A stretch of 64,000 bases of DNA, taken from assembly GCA_020002185.1 (NCBI GenBank), contig CM034533.1, forward strand, positions 66,422,979-66,486,978, read 5' to 3'. This DNA is from Paraescarpia echinospica. Taxonomy: Eukaryota; Annelida; Polychaeta; Sabellida; Siboglinidae. Each line of letters opens with the position of its first letter. The stretch's first letter is position 1. Below the pieces are notes generated by a model. It was given only the letters and a program-made list of their open reading frames with translations, was not told the origin of the DNA and searched no databases. This document shows, in pieces, positions 50,116-62,710 of the stretch. The position numbers and the translations under genes were made by a program.

Positions 50116-52860
50116 TCAAACTGTGGGTCTGCGTGCACATGTGCAACCGACAGAGATTTTCTGCCAGCCGGACTGCCACTTATAGTAGCCAGCGTCGTCA
50201 CATTGTTCCATCACACGTAGAACGTGTACGTTATAGTAGACCGGTTCGCATTGACTGAGACCGTCGACTCCGATACAGCGGTCACACTTACAGCGGGCTT
50301 CCGTTAACTCGTTAGGGTAGCGCTTGTTGTCGTTGTTGATTACGTTGTACCAGGGACAGAGAGAACGCTCTTGAACGAGTGCGTTGTCACTTACAGTCGT
50401 CGTCGGACATTCCTGGTCTCCGTATAAATGAAAGTCTCTATGTTCTGATGTCGGTGACGCGTCGCTTAATATTTTCGTGAATGGCTGCGAGATATACATC
50501 GATTCGTGCCAGTCGCGACCCTCCCGTGTGTTGTAGAAGTCTAGCCATTGTTGGTGCAGTTCTTGTGCGGTGTAGTGTTTACAACGTTTGATAGGGACAG
50601 CCAGTGTACTTGCCAACGCCACAAGTAGAACCAAAGCGGCCACCTAAGAAAGTAAAGAAATTACACGTGTAGTCACGTCATCTGCGTTATTAGACATGCA
50701 GTCATATCATTCAAAAAGCACAATGAACTATATAAAGTGAGCTCATATAACAATATGAAATCACCAGCGTCAACAAAGACATCTACGTTAAGATTTCTCC
50801 CTGTCACAATTGATTTTGTACTCAGGAAAGTACCAAGTACAGGCAGTGACGTAATCAGTGACGTACGTGGTGTTTAATTACAGCATACCCTAGCAATGAA
50901 GGCAGTGCCCTGTTAATACGGGTGATAGACCGGTCAACAATAATCAGTCAGTGGAAATTCGTGCTCATCCATTGTGTTCTCCGCCCGTCAATATGACGAG
51001 GTGACGGGTCCTTCTATATTGAACGCACAAGAGAACCGGGGTTCATGGATTCCTTTTCAAACTACAAGAACGGGATCGCGATGCATTGACATTGTTTTGT
51101 TAAACCAATTTGAGTTTATATAATAAACCAATTAATACAGCTTACATGTAATGCTTATATCACTCCATCTCTTAACAAAGTACATTTAACAAGTAGGTCC
51201 TATACATCTAACCATAATCGAGCTGATGTATGTACTAATGTATGCGGGAATGTTTACATTTTCCTGTTTGATCATCAAACGCCAAACTTGCAAGAAGCAT
51301 TAATGTAGGACCCATGGGTGTAGTGTGTAGCACCAATATTTTTTTCAAGACATCACATATATGTTGAAATTTGCGGATGATACAAAATTGTTTAGAAGAA
51401 TTAGAGAGTGCATAGAGAACATTTACAAGATGTTCTTGACAGGTTGATCAAATGGTCTGAAAAATAGCAAATGTTCAATTTTGGGAAATGTAGAATCCTC
51501 CACACAGGACACGGGAACGAAGATATACAAAATACAATTGGGCGTACTGTTGTAAATACTACTGTAAAATAAAACGACTTAGGGTTAACTTTCAGAGCTA
51601 ATAGGAAGGTTTCTGAGCAGTGCGGAATTGCAGCTTCAAAGGGAAATCAATTCCTTGGATTAATTAGTCGAAATATAGCGTATAAGGAAAAATAACTAAT
51701 AATACCGCTGTACAAAACAACAGTTACGCAGGCCTCATTTAGAATATTGTATACCACGTGTAGGCCATATCGCAAGAAGGCATAGATATGCTAGAAATAA
51801 TATGTAGAAGAGCGACTAAAATAGTTCCAAAACTGAATGATCTTAGTTACGAAATACGCCTAAAAGAATGTTGTTTAACAACACTAGAAACCATAAGTTT
51901 GAGAGGAGATCAGATAGAAGTGTTTACAGTTTTCACTCGTTATGAAAATATAGATGTAAATATTTTTTCTCAGTTAAGAAAGATAGAAGTATTAGAGGAC
52001 AAAGACATTAAGTTACATTAGTAAAGGAGCAATGTAGATTATATAATAATATAGTTCTCATTTTCACAAAAGATTGTAAATGAATAGAACATATTACCCG
52101 CTGATTGTGTGGGTGCTAGAAGTGTAGCGTGAATATGTTTTAAAAAGAAATCGACAAATACCTCACAAGGGCGGGATACACGTAAATAAAAAGGGTTGGA
52201 CTCACGAAAAGCCAAATGTACCCTTGTCCACCTGCCATTTAGAGTTAATTCCCTGGGTGGCAATCTTGTTAAATGTATAGGTTTCTCCCATCTTATAGGG
52301 TTTTTCTGACATTTTGTAAATATTGCTATCACGTCTGTCACGTATAAACAACCAAATTATCCCGTTAGCGGACAGGCAATTTTGTTAGTGGGAAATCGAG
52401 ATGAAGTTCAAATTAACCAGTCTGCCAGTCAGAGAAGTGTGAAACCCTTTGAACAGTGCCAACAGCTAGATACTGGTTAGTGTCAAAGCGAACACACCGA
52501 TATTGACTGTCGAGGAAGTGCATATAGGTAGAGTCTAATATAGCAGAAATTAATATAAACAAGCGGCTAATTTGTATGGGGCGGTAGCACAGTGGCAATT
52601 GCACCAGACTCTCAGTGGACATGTTTCGCGTTCGATTCCTTTCTGTATAGAGCTACACACGTTGTAATAGCACCAGACTCTCATTTGATATATTCGGGAT
52701 CGATTCCTTGCTGTAGAGAGAACTACCAATTTAAACTACTTTCTTATACCCACACATTTTGTATACATGTTCCTGCTATGGACATCGTAATATGAACAGA
52801 TGTGAGTTATAAAAGACATACCTTGATGCGGTGATAAAGTGTCAACTTTTCGTTGAACAT
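50116..52860 (-). CDS. IL-17 family cytokine, gene 2 (two exons)
   Basis: Exon 1 is 52860-52822 (MFNEKLTLYHRIK, then GTATGT) and exon 2 is 50643-50116, phase-0 intron of 2178 bp, 188 residues in total. The signal peptide spans the junction. The Cys pattern and motifs (SLCPWYNVINNDNKRYP, EARCKCDRCIGVDGLSQCEP, KISVGCTCARRPTV) match gene 1. No disabling change is seen, so it should encode a secreted IL-17 ligand. Differences from gene 1 are clustered: three adjacent changes convert LLI to SPT in the N-terminal half, and a dense patch lies in the codons around GVDGLSQ. The intron is larger than gene 1's because it retains more LINE and SINE sequence. It is unit 3's copy of the tandem duplication. 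Confidence 0.92.
51355..52170 (+). pseudogene. LINE reverse-transcriptase remnant in the IL-17 gene 2 intron
   Basis: Antisense to the IL-17 gene. Pieces read LKFADDTKLFRRIRE near 51365-51410 (the catalytic FADD box), RPHLEYC near 51730, and ICRRATKIVPKLNDLSYEIR with SLRGDQIEVF at 51800-51920. These are RT core and post-RT motifs of a CR1-group LINE with many stops. A shortened copy is in gene 1's intron. Confidence 0.75.
52575..52735 (+). mobile_element. tRNA-derived SINE
   Basis: A box A (TAGCACAGTGG, 52585-52595) and a box B (GTTCGATTCC, 52630-52639) with 34 bp between them match the internal RNA polymerase III promoter of tRNA genes. A second partial box B (ATCGATTCC) follows near 52689, suggesting a dimeric or duplicated head. 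It does not fold as a complete tRNA. A related, shorter piece lies in gene 1's intron. Confidence 0.6.
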
Positions 52861-52929
52861 CTTGTTTCTCCCGTATGTGACGTTTCTTTTCTCCGGAGTT
52901 TTGTGGTCGTACCGATGGTTGGTAGTCTG

Positions 52930-52979
52930 TTATATACTCTCGACAAGGTAGCTGATGGGACTCCATAATAATTTCCAAT
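52930..52979 (-). promoter_or_regulatory. IL-17 gene 2 core promoter (TATA and CCAAT)
   Basis: TATATAA on the minus strand at 52936-52930 and CCAAT (52975-52979) occupy the same positions relative to the ATG as in gene 1. Confidence 0.55.
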
Positions 52980-53017
52980 AGGGTCATAACACCCTGAATG
53001 AAGATCAAAACTACCAA

Positions 53018-55439
53018 ACAGGCGACGGGAATTTGACGGAAGTAGTAATTACCAGTGCCGCGTCGTCTGACGTTGGAGCTATTCCTAATCTAGACGGACG
53101 AAGATATCAACACAATAATGTTTCCTGTAAATTGACCAATTAATAATTCACATGGCGGCGGATTATCGCTCTAAACAACGGTTATAGGAAGAGAAGGTGT
53201 GATTTCGTGTTTATGTGTTTATTTGTTGCTATGATCAATAACGTTTGTTATTTCGGAAATATCGTGGGCTAACTGCCTGATTTTAAATACAATAGTAAAG
53301 AAACAATCTACCAATCGGTGCGGCGTTCGCGTAAAATACTAAAACTACTAGGTCGTCGATTTATTGCATTGTGTTTTTTTAGAATTACGCATAGGTAAGT
53401 GGATTTTTGTTAGGTGTGCTGAGAGAGTAATTTTAGTTTTGACGGCATTGCATGTTGTAATGCCACAAGGTATTATTGTGCATTTTTTTGCTAACACAGA
53501 CCATTACTAGTATTAACTTTTAGACGATTAGTGGAAGGTGTGTTTTGGTGGTCGTCTTCGTGTATATTACTTAGAAGAATCCGTATGTGATTGCCAGATT
53601 TAACCTCTGACCTTATGCTAATCTAAATATTAATTGAATACCGTGTCAGTCTGTCACACGGTAGTGTCAGTTTGTTGCCTCTATATATCGCTAATTAAGG
53701 AAAACCTTGGAACATAGCAAAATATTGCATAGTGAGGAAAAATAAGAGATATATCAAAGCTATTTTAAAGATACTTGATGAACAGATGGACGTGTAATAT
53801 ACACGTCTGTCAAAACTCCACTCCACAATAAAGCAAGCTAACAAGTAAGGTGTTATCGCACATAGATACTTGACTATTATGTCTATAACAGAAGTATATT
53901 GACGTGCTGTCATCATCAATGATCAATTGACCGATTGGAAATAAAACGATGGAAGATTGTTAGCGATCTTCTGTAATATAAACACGAGCAGATACCAACC
54001 TTAGTTCAGATATGCAAATGAGAAAGTGTGCAATGTACGAGCAACTTCAATTCTACTCTAAAGAACGTTAATTGATTTGGTTGTTATAAATAGGGTGAGA
54101 TAATTAACGTTATTGCGGACTGAAGACTGATACTGTATTCGGTGGATAGTTACCGTAGTTAAGCTACAATAAACATTCACGGAACATTACATAAGGTATT
54201 TTGCATTCAGTTACATAGCCGTTATATTAAACATATCTCCGCGGCACAAAATGGTGGTATTAAGGAAAATGCTTTATTGTTGTGCTGGGTGCAGCGGTGC
54301 TTTCCCTTGCTGCGGATTGCTCTAGCCATGGCGTCAAGTTTTGTTTACCAGTGCGGCACCTTTTGTTATTTACACAACGTGTCGTGTAGAACATTCCCAT
54401 TCTCACTTCGTGGTCACTAGGTTCTTACGATTCGTCTCTAATGTTCAGTGTGAACGCGAAGTAAATGCACTTAACATAAATTGAACTAAACTGACTCGCC
54501 AGTTATTTTTATAATCGTATAAAGATATTTCAATAGAAAACTGGATGAACGGATCAAACATATTAACACTGCGTGTCATTAAATATGTTTGCTCGAGCGT
54601 GTATTCGTTTCTGCGGTGCTACGATCAAAGCAATCTGTATTGTTCCAGTAGCCAGTATTTGCCTACAACAACCGTTCTAACCGGTTGTTTATCCTGCACT
54701 ACGGGTAAACGTCGGGAATTTTCCCTGTCTTAGATCGAAAACCGACGTCCATTTAAGACACTAATTGTCGTTGCCACGTTATTGATGAATGAATGCGGTT
54801 TGTAAAGACACTCTGAACATTAAAGTGTGTAGAATCGCTTATTCATGCAATGGCGCCTCCTTTGAAATTGTTTGTACATAAACTCAAAATTAGGTTTGTA
54901 CCGGGAGTGAATATTCTATTTATTTATGTCGGTGGTATTAATTGAGGTGTTATTATTATTATGTACATATCATGATAGTGATGAAGACACTATTCATTTT
55001 TACGGTGGTGTTAGTGGTAAAGAATCTAATAATTCGTGCCGGTGGTCTTAGTGGTGAAGGCATTTGTTTCTGGCGGTGGTATCAGTCCGCAAGTGTGGGT
55101 AGTTTTTTCTGGATACCAAATAGAAGATTCGAATAAAACGTTTAGACTGAACTATATAAAGCGGATATTTATTTTAATATACAAAATACAGAAATTTATT
55201 TTATATATTTTGAGAGATATTGTCGTTGCGTAAATATTTCCTTGTCCTGATTACTTCACCAGTACGGTTCACACACTTTGTTGTTTAATTACAGAAAAAT
55301 CAGTACTAGTATATCCAATCGTCTAAAATCGTTACACTGTTTTACCACGTGCTCTTGCAAACAGTCAACTAAATTACCTAACAAAACATTGGTGTAAAAC
55401 AGACATAATTAATTAATAGTTATATATAAAGATTGTGAT
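53018..55439. repeat. Unit-3 duplicated DNA upstream of IL-17 gene 2
   Basis: Aligned in blocks with 34600-41300 but lacking the solo LTR (site near 53510) and the pogo element (site near 54223). It contains about 490 bp (54946-55439) absent from unit 1. No gene is seen. Confidence 0.7.
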
Positions 55440-55703
55440 AACGAGAGCTGTTGGAAATGTGGCATCAAGATTACGTTCAATCAGCGGCTCTTTTATTTTT
55501 GGGGCTGCGTCTCAAAGGTTTTGGCGGGAATTACTTGGCGGCCCATGCATCGAAGCAGTTAAATAAATAGATATACATCAATAACTTACAAATTACAACT
55601 ATAATTAACACGGCTTGCTGAACACGTTGGAATCGCCAAATCAGTGCCGTTTGTTGACCGATCTAGAAAGAGGACTCCCATAGCAAATAGAAAGAAAGCA
55701 AAG

Positions 55704-55790
55704 ATGGCGGAAGGTTTCTGGAAGATTGTACGATTTCTACGATGTTTGAAGGGTGTTATCGTTATGTACATGATAAGGCAGACCATCTGA
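55704..55790 (+). CDS. Small ORF in block B, copy 3 (28 codons)
   Basis: Starts MAEGFWKIVRFLRCLKGV and ends TGA at the position equivalent to copy 2. Same caveats as the other copies. Confidence 0.25.
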   Translation: MAEGFWKIVRFLRCLKGVIVMYMIRQTI

Positions 55791-55858
55791 TAAATAGGCA
55801 GTACATTGTGCTTGGAAATGCCAATTAAAGCGACGTTTCTTTGTGAACGTATACCTTG

Positions 55859-56014
55859 CAGGGGCGTACCCAGGTTTGATATGCTGGGGGTTCCCAAACG
55901 GGTATCACGAGTATCCTTCCCTGTCCATGCACGTTGTCACAATATAGGTAATACAGCAGTGGTGAATTTTGGGGGGTATCCCGGCAACCTAAAAAAACCC
56001 TCAGTACGCCCCTG
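55859..56014. mobile_element. MITE in block B3, 5-bp target duplication CCTTG
   Basis: Ends CAGGGGCGTACCCAGG and CAGTACGCCCCTG are inverted. CCTTG flanks both sides exactly (55854-55858 and 56015-56019). No ORF. Confidence 0.65.
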
Positions 56015-56639
56015 CCTTGAAGACTTGTTAATATGGAGTGAATCGAAAATGGTAATGATTTCCACTCAAGCTATGTGCGGATGACGCATTTCCGGCGGCA
56101 TCAAACAATCTGACTTAGCCATACCAGATACATGCGTGACGATTACTCTACGGCAAACGTTACGTGAATTTTAAAAGTTACATGGCATTTAAAATTCATG
56201 AAAGGTTTGGCGTACATTATTCACCTCGCATGTAATGGTACGGGAAAGCGGGACACAAAAGACTTATTCGGAGAGTCTTTCTGGACACTCTTGGCGACGT
56301 ACCCAATATGTCTTGTGACCCCATTTTGGTTGGTGACCCAGAGGTTGAGAACCATGTTGACAATGATATTGATGTAAATTATATTATATATCATCCGTAG
56401 TAAAAATAAGTATATATATATATAAATACATAACTATATAAAACAACTATATAATAAATTGCGAGATAAATATATTATAAATATATAGATATTAGTTAAT
56501 TAATAAATAATAAATAACTACAGTAATACATTATTAGATTCAATTAAATTTCAGATAATAAAATAAATATGGGGTATGACGACTAAAGTATAAAATTATG
56601 ACGGCTAAACATTAAAAGCGAGTTTAAAATAGTGTGTTT

Positions 56640-58530
56640 TAAGACGAGCTTTAAATGTGTCTTTGCACTGTATTAGTCGTAAATCTTCCGGCCACGCATT
56701 TCAGAGGGTCGGTCCTGTGCACGAGAACGAGCGACGGCGCGGCACGTATGGTGAAATCAATGACGCGAGGTAGGCCGGCGTCTTGTCGTGAAGGGCGGTG
56801 AACACAAGCACGAGTAACTTATACTGAATGCGCCATTTCACCGGCAACCAGTGCAGTCTATTCAGTGCTGCAGTGATGCTCTGTCGATCGTCCCGCCTAA
56901 TACGTAATACGACTCTGGCCGCAGAGTGTTGTACCGTCTCAAGGCGGTGGAGTAACCGGTCGGATATTCCGTACAACATAGCGTTCCCGTAGTCTATTCT
57001 TGAAGTAACAAGAGCATGTACGATACACTTGGTTGTTCCGGTCGTTAGTGTGTCGCGTATACGTGAGATTCGGTGCAGGTGGTAATATGCACTCCGGCAC
57101 GCATTTGCTACTTGTGCCGCCATCGAGAGGTCGACATCAATAGTAAAACCGAGATCTCTGACGACAGCAGATGTTGGCACTAACTGACCGCAGACATCGA
57201 CATGTGTTAGTGTTATTGGCGCGCAGAGGGTGGAGGATTTGATGACAATGGCTTGCGATTTAGACCGGTTGAGTATTAACCCATTGTCACAGAGCCAGAC
57301 GTTGACATCTCGAAGACAGGCCTCCATACGCGCGTGTGCTTCTGTGTGATCGGTTGGTGGAAAGTCGACGTACAGTTGAGTGTCGTCAGCGTATAGATGA
57401 TGTTGTGTACCATGTTGTTAGAGAATTTTCGCTAGTGGCGCAATGTAAACATTAAATAGTATCGGTCCAAGGACCGACCCTAATGGAACACCGGTCTTTA
57501 TGACACTGATCTCCGATGTTTCTTTTTGACGCGTACCACAGACGTTCGGCCATGCAGGTAGGACGCTAGCCTAGCATGTGCTGCACCACAGATGCCATAG
57601 CTTTGCAGGCGTCGCAACAGAATGGCGTGGTCAAGTGTGTCGAATGCAGCAGAAAGGTCAAGTAGCACCAGAAGTACACCTCGACGTGAATCAGTCGACT
57701 GCGCTACATCGTTGTGGATGCGCAGAAGCGCTGTCTCGGCGCTATGACGTGGGCGCTATGCGCTCTGGTAGACTGTATATACGCCGTTTCCCTCGAGGAA
57801 GTGCTGTAGTTGTCGTGCTATGAAACGCTCTGCTGTCTTCGCTACAAACGATATGTTCGAGATGGGGCGATAGTTAGAGAGTACGTTGACGTCATCGTTA
57901 TGTTTCTTCAGTACTGGTATCACAACAGCATGATTCATCGCCTATGGAACCACGGAAGAGGATATAGACGCATTGATTATACGTGTTACCACCGGAGAGA
58001 GTATCAACATGCCTCTCGAGGAGCGACGATGGGAGTGGATCAAGTTCGCATGACTTGGCAGCGGATACCAACACTATCTTCTTGACATCTGTCGGCGACG
58101 CAGCCTCAAAATCCATCAGTGGAGACATGACATCTATTGCTAGGTCGACAACTGGCTGCCGAGGCAGATTGCACAGGAGCGCATCAATCTTCTCGGTGAA
58201 GTTTCTTTGAAAGCTAAATGCAAGTTCAGAGTCGGTTGCATGAGACCCTTCAGGTAGCGACTTGTTACCGTTTCGGCCAAGCAGGGTGTTGGCAATCTTA
58301 TATGTCCGTCGCATGTTGCCGCCAGCTGCTGTGATCTCGGACTGGTAATACTGCGACCGTGCCATCCTCAGTGCCTTCCGATAAGTGTTGCGCAGATCCG
58401 TGTATATGTGACGATGGACTGTCAGACCAGATCGCCGCCAGTGGCGTTCAGCACGGCGTAATGCACGTTTCGCCTCGGCAAGCTCGCCAGTATGCCATGG
58501 AGTCATCGGTCTCACCACTGTGCTAATTTC
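56640..58530 (-). pseudogene. CR1/L2-like LINE ORF2, 5'-truncated and frameshifted
   Basis: On the minus strand, 58518-57898 encodes the region between endonuclease and RT (WHTGELAEAKRALRRAERHW, then RTYKIANTLLGR). 57938-57756 holds RT motif 1-2 (VVIPVLKKHNDDVNVLSNYR, then PISN). Near 57400 the catalytic HHLYADDTQLYVDF appears. 57327-56701 carries CLRDVNVWLCDNGLILNRSK, VRDLGFTIDVDLSM, SRIDYGNAMLYG, LETVQHSAARVVL and LNRLHWLPVKWRIQYK. These define a CR1/L2-group ORF2. Stops and shifts between the frames show it is dead, and the endonuclease is missing. It lies immediately 3' of the IL-17 pseudogene. Confidence 0.9.
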
Positions 58531-58587
58531 TCCAAGAGAGTTCAGTCATTCATTGTTGATCACCACTAATATTCACGGGAACACTAT

Positions 58588-59104
58588 TCAGACTGACGGT
58601 CTTTGTGCGCCCGTATATCCGTCAGAGATCTTCACCCAGCCGGACTGCCAAGTGAAGTAGTCAGCATCGTCACATTGTTCCGTAACAAAAGTAAGTTATA
58701 ATAGACAGGTTCGCATTGGCTGAGACCGTCGATGCCGATACAGCGGTCACACTTACAGCGGGCTTCCGTCAATACACTAAGGTAGCGCCGCTGGTCTTTG
58801 TTGAGCACGTTGTACCACGGGCGGATGTAACGTTGCTGCACGGACACGTCGCCAGTGCCCTGCTTCGTCGGACACTCCTGGTCGCCGAACAATTGCGAGT
58901 CCATTGTGTCTGCAGTTGAGCGCAGGTCCCGGGTGAATCTGGTGAATGACGGCGTGATGCAGATCGACTCATGTGCCTCACTAGTTTTGTAAAGGTCCAG
59001 TCATTTCTTATGTAGTTCACTCGATGTGTGCGTATTAAAAATGTGTTGCTAGTAGGCTCTGAGAGTGTACACTGCAACGTCACGAGAACAACCAAGACTG
59101 ACAC
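58588..59104 (-). pseudogene. IL-17 family pseudogene (exon 2)
   Basis: An acceptor CTTACTTTCTTCAG precedes 59104, where GTG starts a signal-peptide core (SVLVVLVTLQCTLSEP) in register with the other IL-17 genes. A small insertion near 59040 shifts the frame. A TGA at 59003-59001 replaces the Trp of the QxWLD motif. The frame then gives GDQECPTKQGTGDVSVQQRY and CKCDRCIGIDGLSQCEPVYY before another indel near 58690. In the last segment the terminal GCTC cysteines have become GYTG. No exon 1 could be identified upstream. It is closest by eye to the intact gene at 62711-63837 and lies head-to-head with it. Confidence 0.88.
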
Positions 59105-61430
59105 CTGAAGAAAGTAAGCAGATCATTGTGGCATGCAGGGTATATTTAACACGAGGTTTGTTCGGGACTTTAATGTAGGCATACACATGAATTTGTGATG
59201 ACTGTCAAATAATACAAATGAATGTGCAGGGGGCCAGTTGTGGACGCACTTTTTAGATAGACAAAATCGGGTGGTGTTTTGATACTCATATTGGATACAG
59301 TAATATTAATATATATGCTCTTAATATTAGTACAGACGTAGCCAGATAAGTGGAGAAGATGGTTCCGTAGAGAAAAATGTATTAGAAATAGTTCTACTTC
59401 ATGACAAATCTTTAAAGGGCCCGTTTTGCACGTCGTTCCTGTACTATAAAGAGAAAGGCGTTAAATAATAACAAGACCAATTTGAAGATTTGTTATGTAT
59501 GATGATAAAACAGAGAACGGACTTAAAAGAAAATATATCGCCATTAAGCAAAATAAACCGGAGCTTACTTTTATACCTCTGTGCAAATTTGAAGTCGTTG
59601 TCTTTGTAGGTATATTGCGTTTCTGCAAAAAATGTATCGCCTTCTCTTCTCGTCTGTTCTTCCAGTAAACGGTGGGTTAGTCTCAAGAAGAAGAAAGTAC
59701 TCCAGTGATAAACAGGGTGAAAATGTCTTCTTATAAGCGCCTACACCCTGCACGACGTCATTTGCCGAACTGAATTTTACATTTCGTTTAAAAACCACCC
59801 CACTTCCTATTTCTATTACAATGAAAAGGTTGAAAGAGGATGAACTAAATTGGATAAGGAAATGCATTGCTCGTGTTGCTTCCGGCCCGGAAAAGTCACT
59901 AGGTCTCCTTGTGCCGGAACGTCACAACGCCACACGTCACTTACTATCAAGCCATACGTCACATGACGGCCAGACCATACGTTACTTGACGACAGACTAA
60001 ATTATGTCACTTGATGACAGAGGCACACAAATCGACGGTGCTTTGTTTAACATTACTGTCGGGCAAGCACGGTTTGTTGTTTTGCAAAACCGGACTGAGT
60101 AAATCTGAAACGTGAACGCAATTTGACCTCTAAGAAGACGATATTAAAGCAGCCGGATATGAAACAAGACACAGAACGACGTTGACAACGGTGACGTCAC
60201 GGTAGTTCTGAAATGGTGTTATTGTGTATAATTCGTTAACGTTTATTTCACAATATCACTGTTGTTGTATTCAGCCTTCTATTTTAAAATTGTTATAGGA
60301 ACATCCTGAAAATAGTCAGTGATGGCGGTGCTGAATTTCGTAATAAGCTTAATGATTCACTAACCTGATAAATAGGTCGTACAGGAAGAAGCATACGTAC
60401 ATACGAAAACAACAGGATGTATGTAATATTGTACTAACAACAAATTTGCATTGCAATATAGCATAAGACATACACTATGCTTACATAAATGTGTAAATTG
60501 TCATGCTAAGAACGTAATATGCTAGTCATGCGTTCATTAGTTTGCTTAGGAGTATTCAGGATGATACATTTTGGAATAAATAGTCCGCAATGTTTACACA
60601 TCCGAGACACATACCCCGTTGTCCCGATGGAAGTATATTTGTATAACGCACTTCCAGAAACGTTTCATTGCAAAAACTAATGGCTCATATAAATGCTGAT
60701 TCCATTTTTCATGACAATAATATAAAAATATAAACAAGGACATTAATATAAATTATTTAATAGCGTCGTAGAGGCAACTGTGAAAACATAGCAACATCTT
60801 TTAAAATCTAGGTACATCGTGTAATGATAATTTGCAAATAGTCAGTTGCAGCTGTACTACCTCTGACAGCTGTACTACCTCTGACAGCTGTACTACCTCT
60901 GACAGCTGTACTACCTCTGACAGCTGTACTACCTCTGACAGCTGTACTACGCTTTTCTTCCGATAATGTTTCCATAGCGCGATCACACTATAACCACATA
61001 TTAAAATGAAATACGTCTATATAGGTAACTGCTGAATTCCCAATGCTAAATACGTCGAAGTCATTAGGCCAACATAGTTAGTGTGCGTACTGATGCGTGA
61101 CGGTATGTGGCGCGCAGGTGACGGACTGTTTTGGAACTACGTTCTGCCACGATATGTGGGTTTTCCAAACGTGACGTCTAGGGGACAAATGGTTATGTAC
61201 ACAACATAATGTGTACGAGATAGCTTTGTTATTTTCTGTAATTAATCTGACGAGCCACCAGGCTTGTCAATCATGCCATTCTTGTCCTCTCAACCGCGAC
61301 CAAACATGTTGCAAGGTCTGCGCCAGATTAAGCAGCAGATTAGGTGCTAGGACCGACCAGGAAGTAAACAATACGGCAAGATATGACTGCCAGAATTAGG
61401 GAAACCCCGATATCGTAATACAGTTTAGTT
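59105..61430. other. Intergenic region between the two head-to-head IL-17 copies
   Basis: No gene is recognised. It contains a cluster of ACGTCAC words (59919-60010) and an 18-bp minisatellite (60850-60950). The minus frame 59867-59571 is open but unlike any family I know. Confidence 0.4.
60850..60950. repeat. 18-bp minisatellite, 5.6 copies
   Basis: The unit AGCTGTACTACCTCTGAC is repeated five times perfectly, followed by a partial copy. The minus-strand frame across it (VVQLSE repeats) is a by-product. Confidence 0.85.
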
Positions 61431-61875
<445 letters not shown>

Positions 61876-62514
61876 GTATAACACCATACCCATATCGACT
61901 AAAAATTGTGCTGGAACAGCAGACTGTGTGATTTCCATTTTGCGCCATATTAGCCAATCTTCTCAATAATGTATATCACCGAAAATCGAACAAGGAAGTG
62001 ACCTCATTCACTATAAAATTTGTTTTGAAAGCCATACGTAATCGTACGTACCACACAGCTGTCTATTGACGGCGAAAACCCGCATGTTGGCATTGCTACC
62101 GTTAACTTCTTTTTGCCGAGTTACGTCGCGACGACGACGGGCTATATTTAGTGGTTACTCTCTACTTCCGGTTCCTGCCCAGCGTCAGGAGTTGATGTCA
62201 TAACGTAAGTGAACCACGCTAGCTCCAACGTTGAACAAAGTAACAGCGATTCCCTGCCTAAGGCCACTGTCGATTTCATTGTGCTGGGGCGGGGCGAGGC
62301 GTTGGACACGAGTACTATTCGATCTTCCGGGACGGAGCGAATTGGATATATTGCATTTTTTATCGGCGTCTATCCTGCTCAGAGAAATCGGAAGTTGATG
62401 AGGGAAGTATTGAAATTTAATTTTAAATGTATATTGAATACTACGGAAGCGGGTTCATCGAGAATGTATATAACATGGCATGCTCTCACTGGTTATCACT
62501 CCAAATACTTTCTC

Positions 62515-62680
62515 CTTGCGATCAACACCGTGCCTCTGGAAGAGCACTTCACTTTCACCTTGCGACCAACACTGCGCCTTTGGAAGAGCACTTCACTTTC
62601 ACCTTGCGACCAACACTGCGCCTTTGGAAGAACACTCCACTCTGTCCTTGCGGCACACGCAGCGCCTTTGGAGTGAAGTT
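62515..62680. repeat. 44-bp tandem repeat just upstream of IL-17 gene 4
   Basis: CTTGCG starts at 62515, 62559, 62603 and 62647, an exact 44-bp period over almost four copies with increasing divergence. Each of the first two copies ends in CACTTCACTTTCACC (62545-62559 and 62589-62603), which on the minus strand reads GGTGAAAGTGAAGTG, resembling an interferon-regulatory-factor (ISRE/PRD) element. The array ends about 30-40 bp before the start codon. Confidence 0.8.
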
Positions 62681-62710
62681 CGCGGAAAAAAACAAAAAGA
62701 ACAGTTTACG

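Larger units (their letters stand above)
55440..56360. repeat. Block B, copy 3
   Basis: E2F-like site TTTTGGCGGGAA (55519-55530), small frame 55704-55790, complete MITE 55859-56014 with CCTTG on both sides. The homology ends near 56360 (GAGGTTGAGAACCATGTTGA), before the CA-rich part found in copies 1 and 2. Confidence 0.75.

Noticed and set aside
60850..60950. CRISPR-like array
   Set aside because: The repeats are head-to-tail with no spacers; this is a minisatellite in animal DNA.
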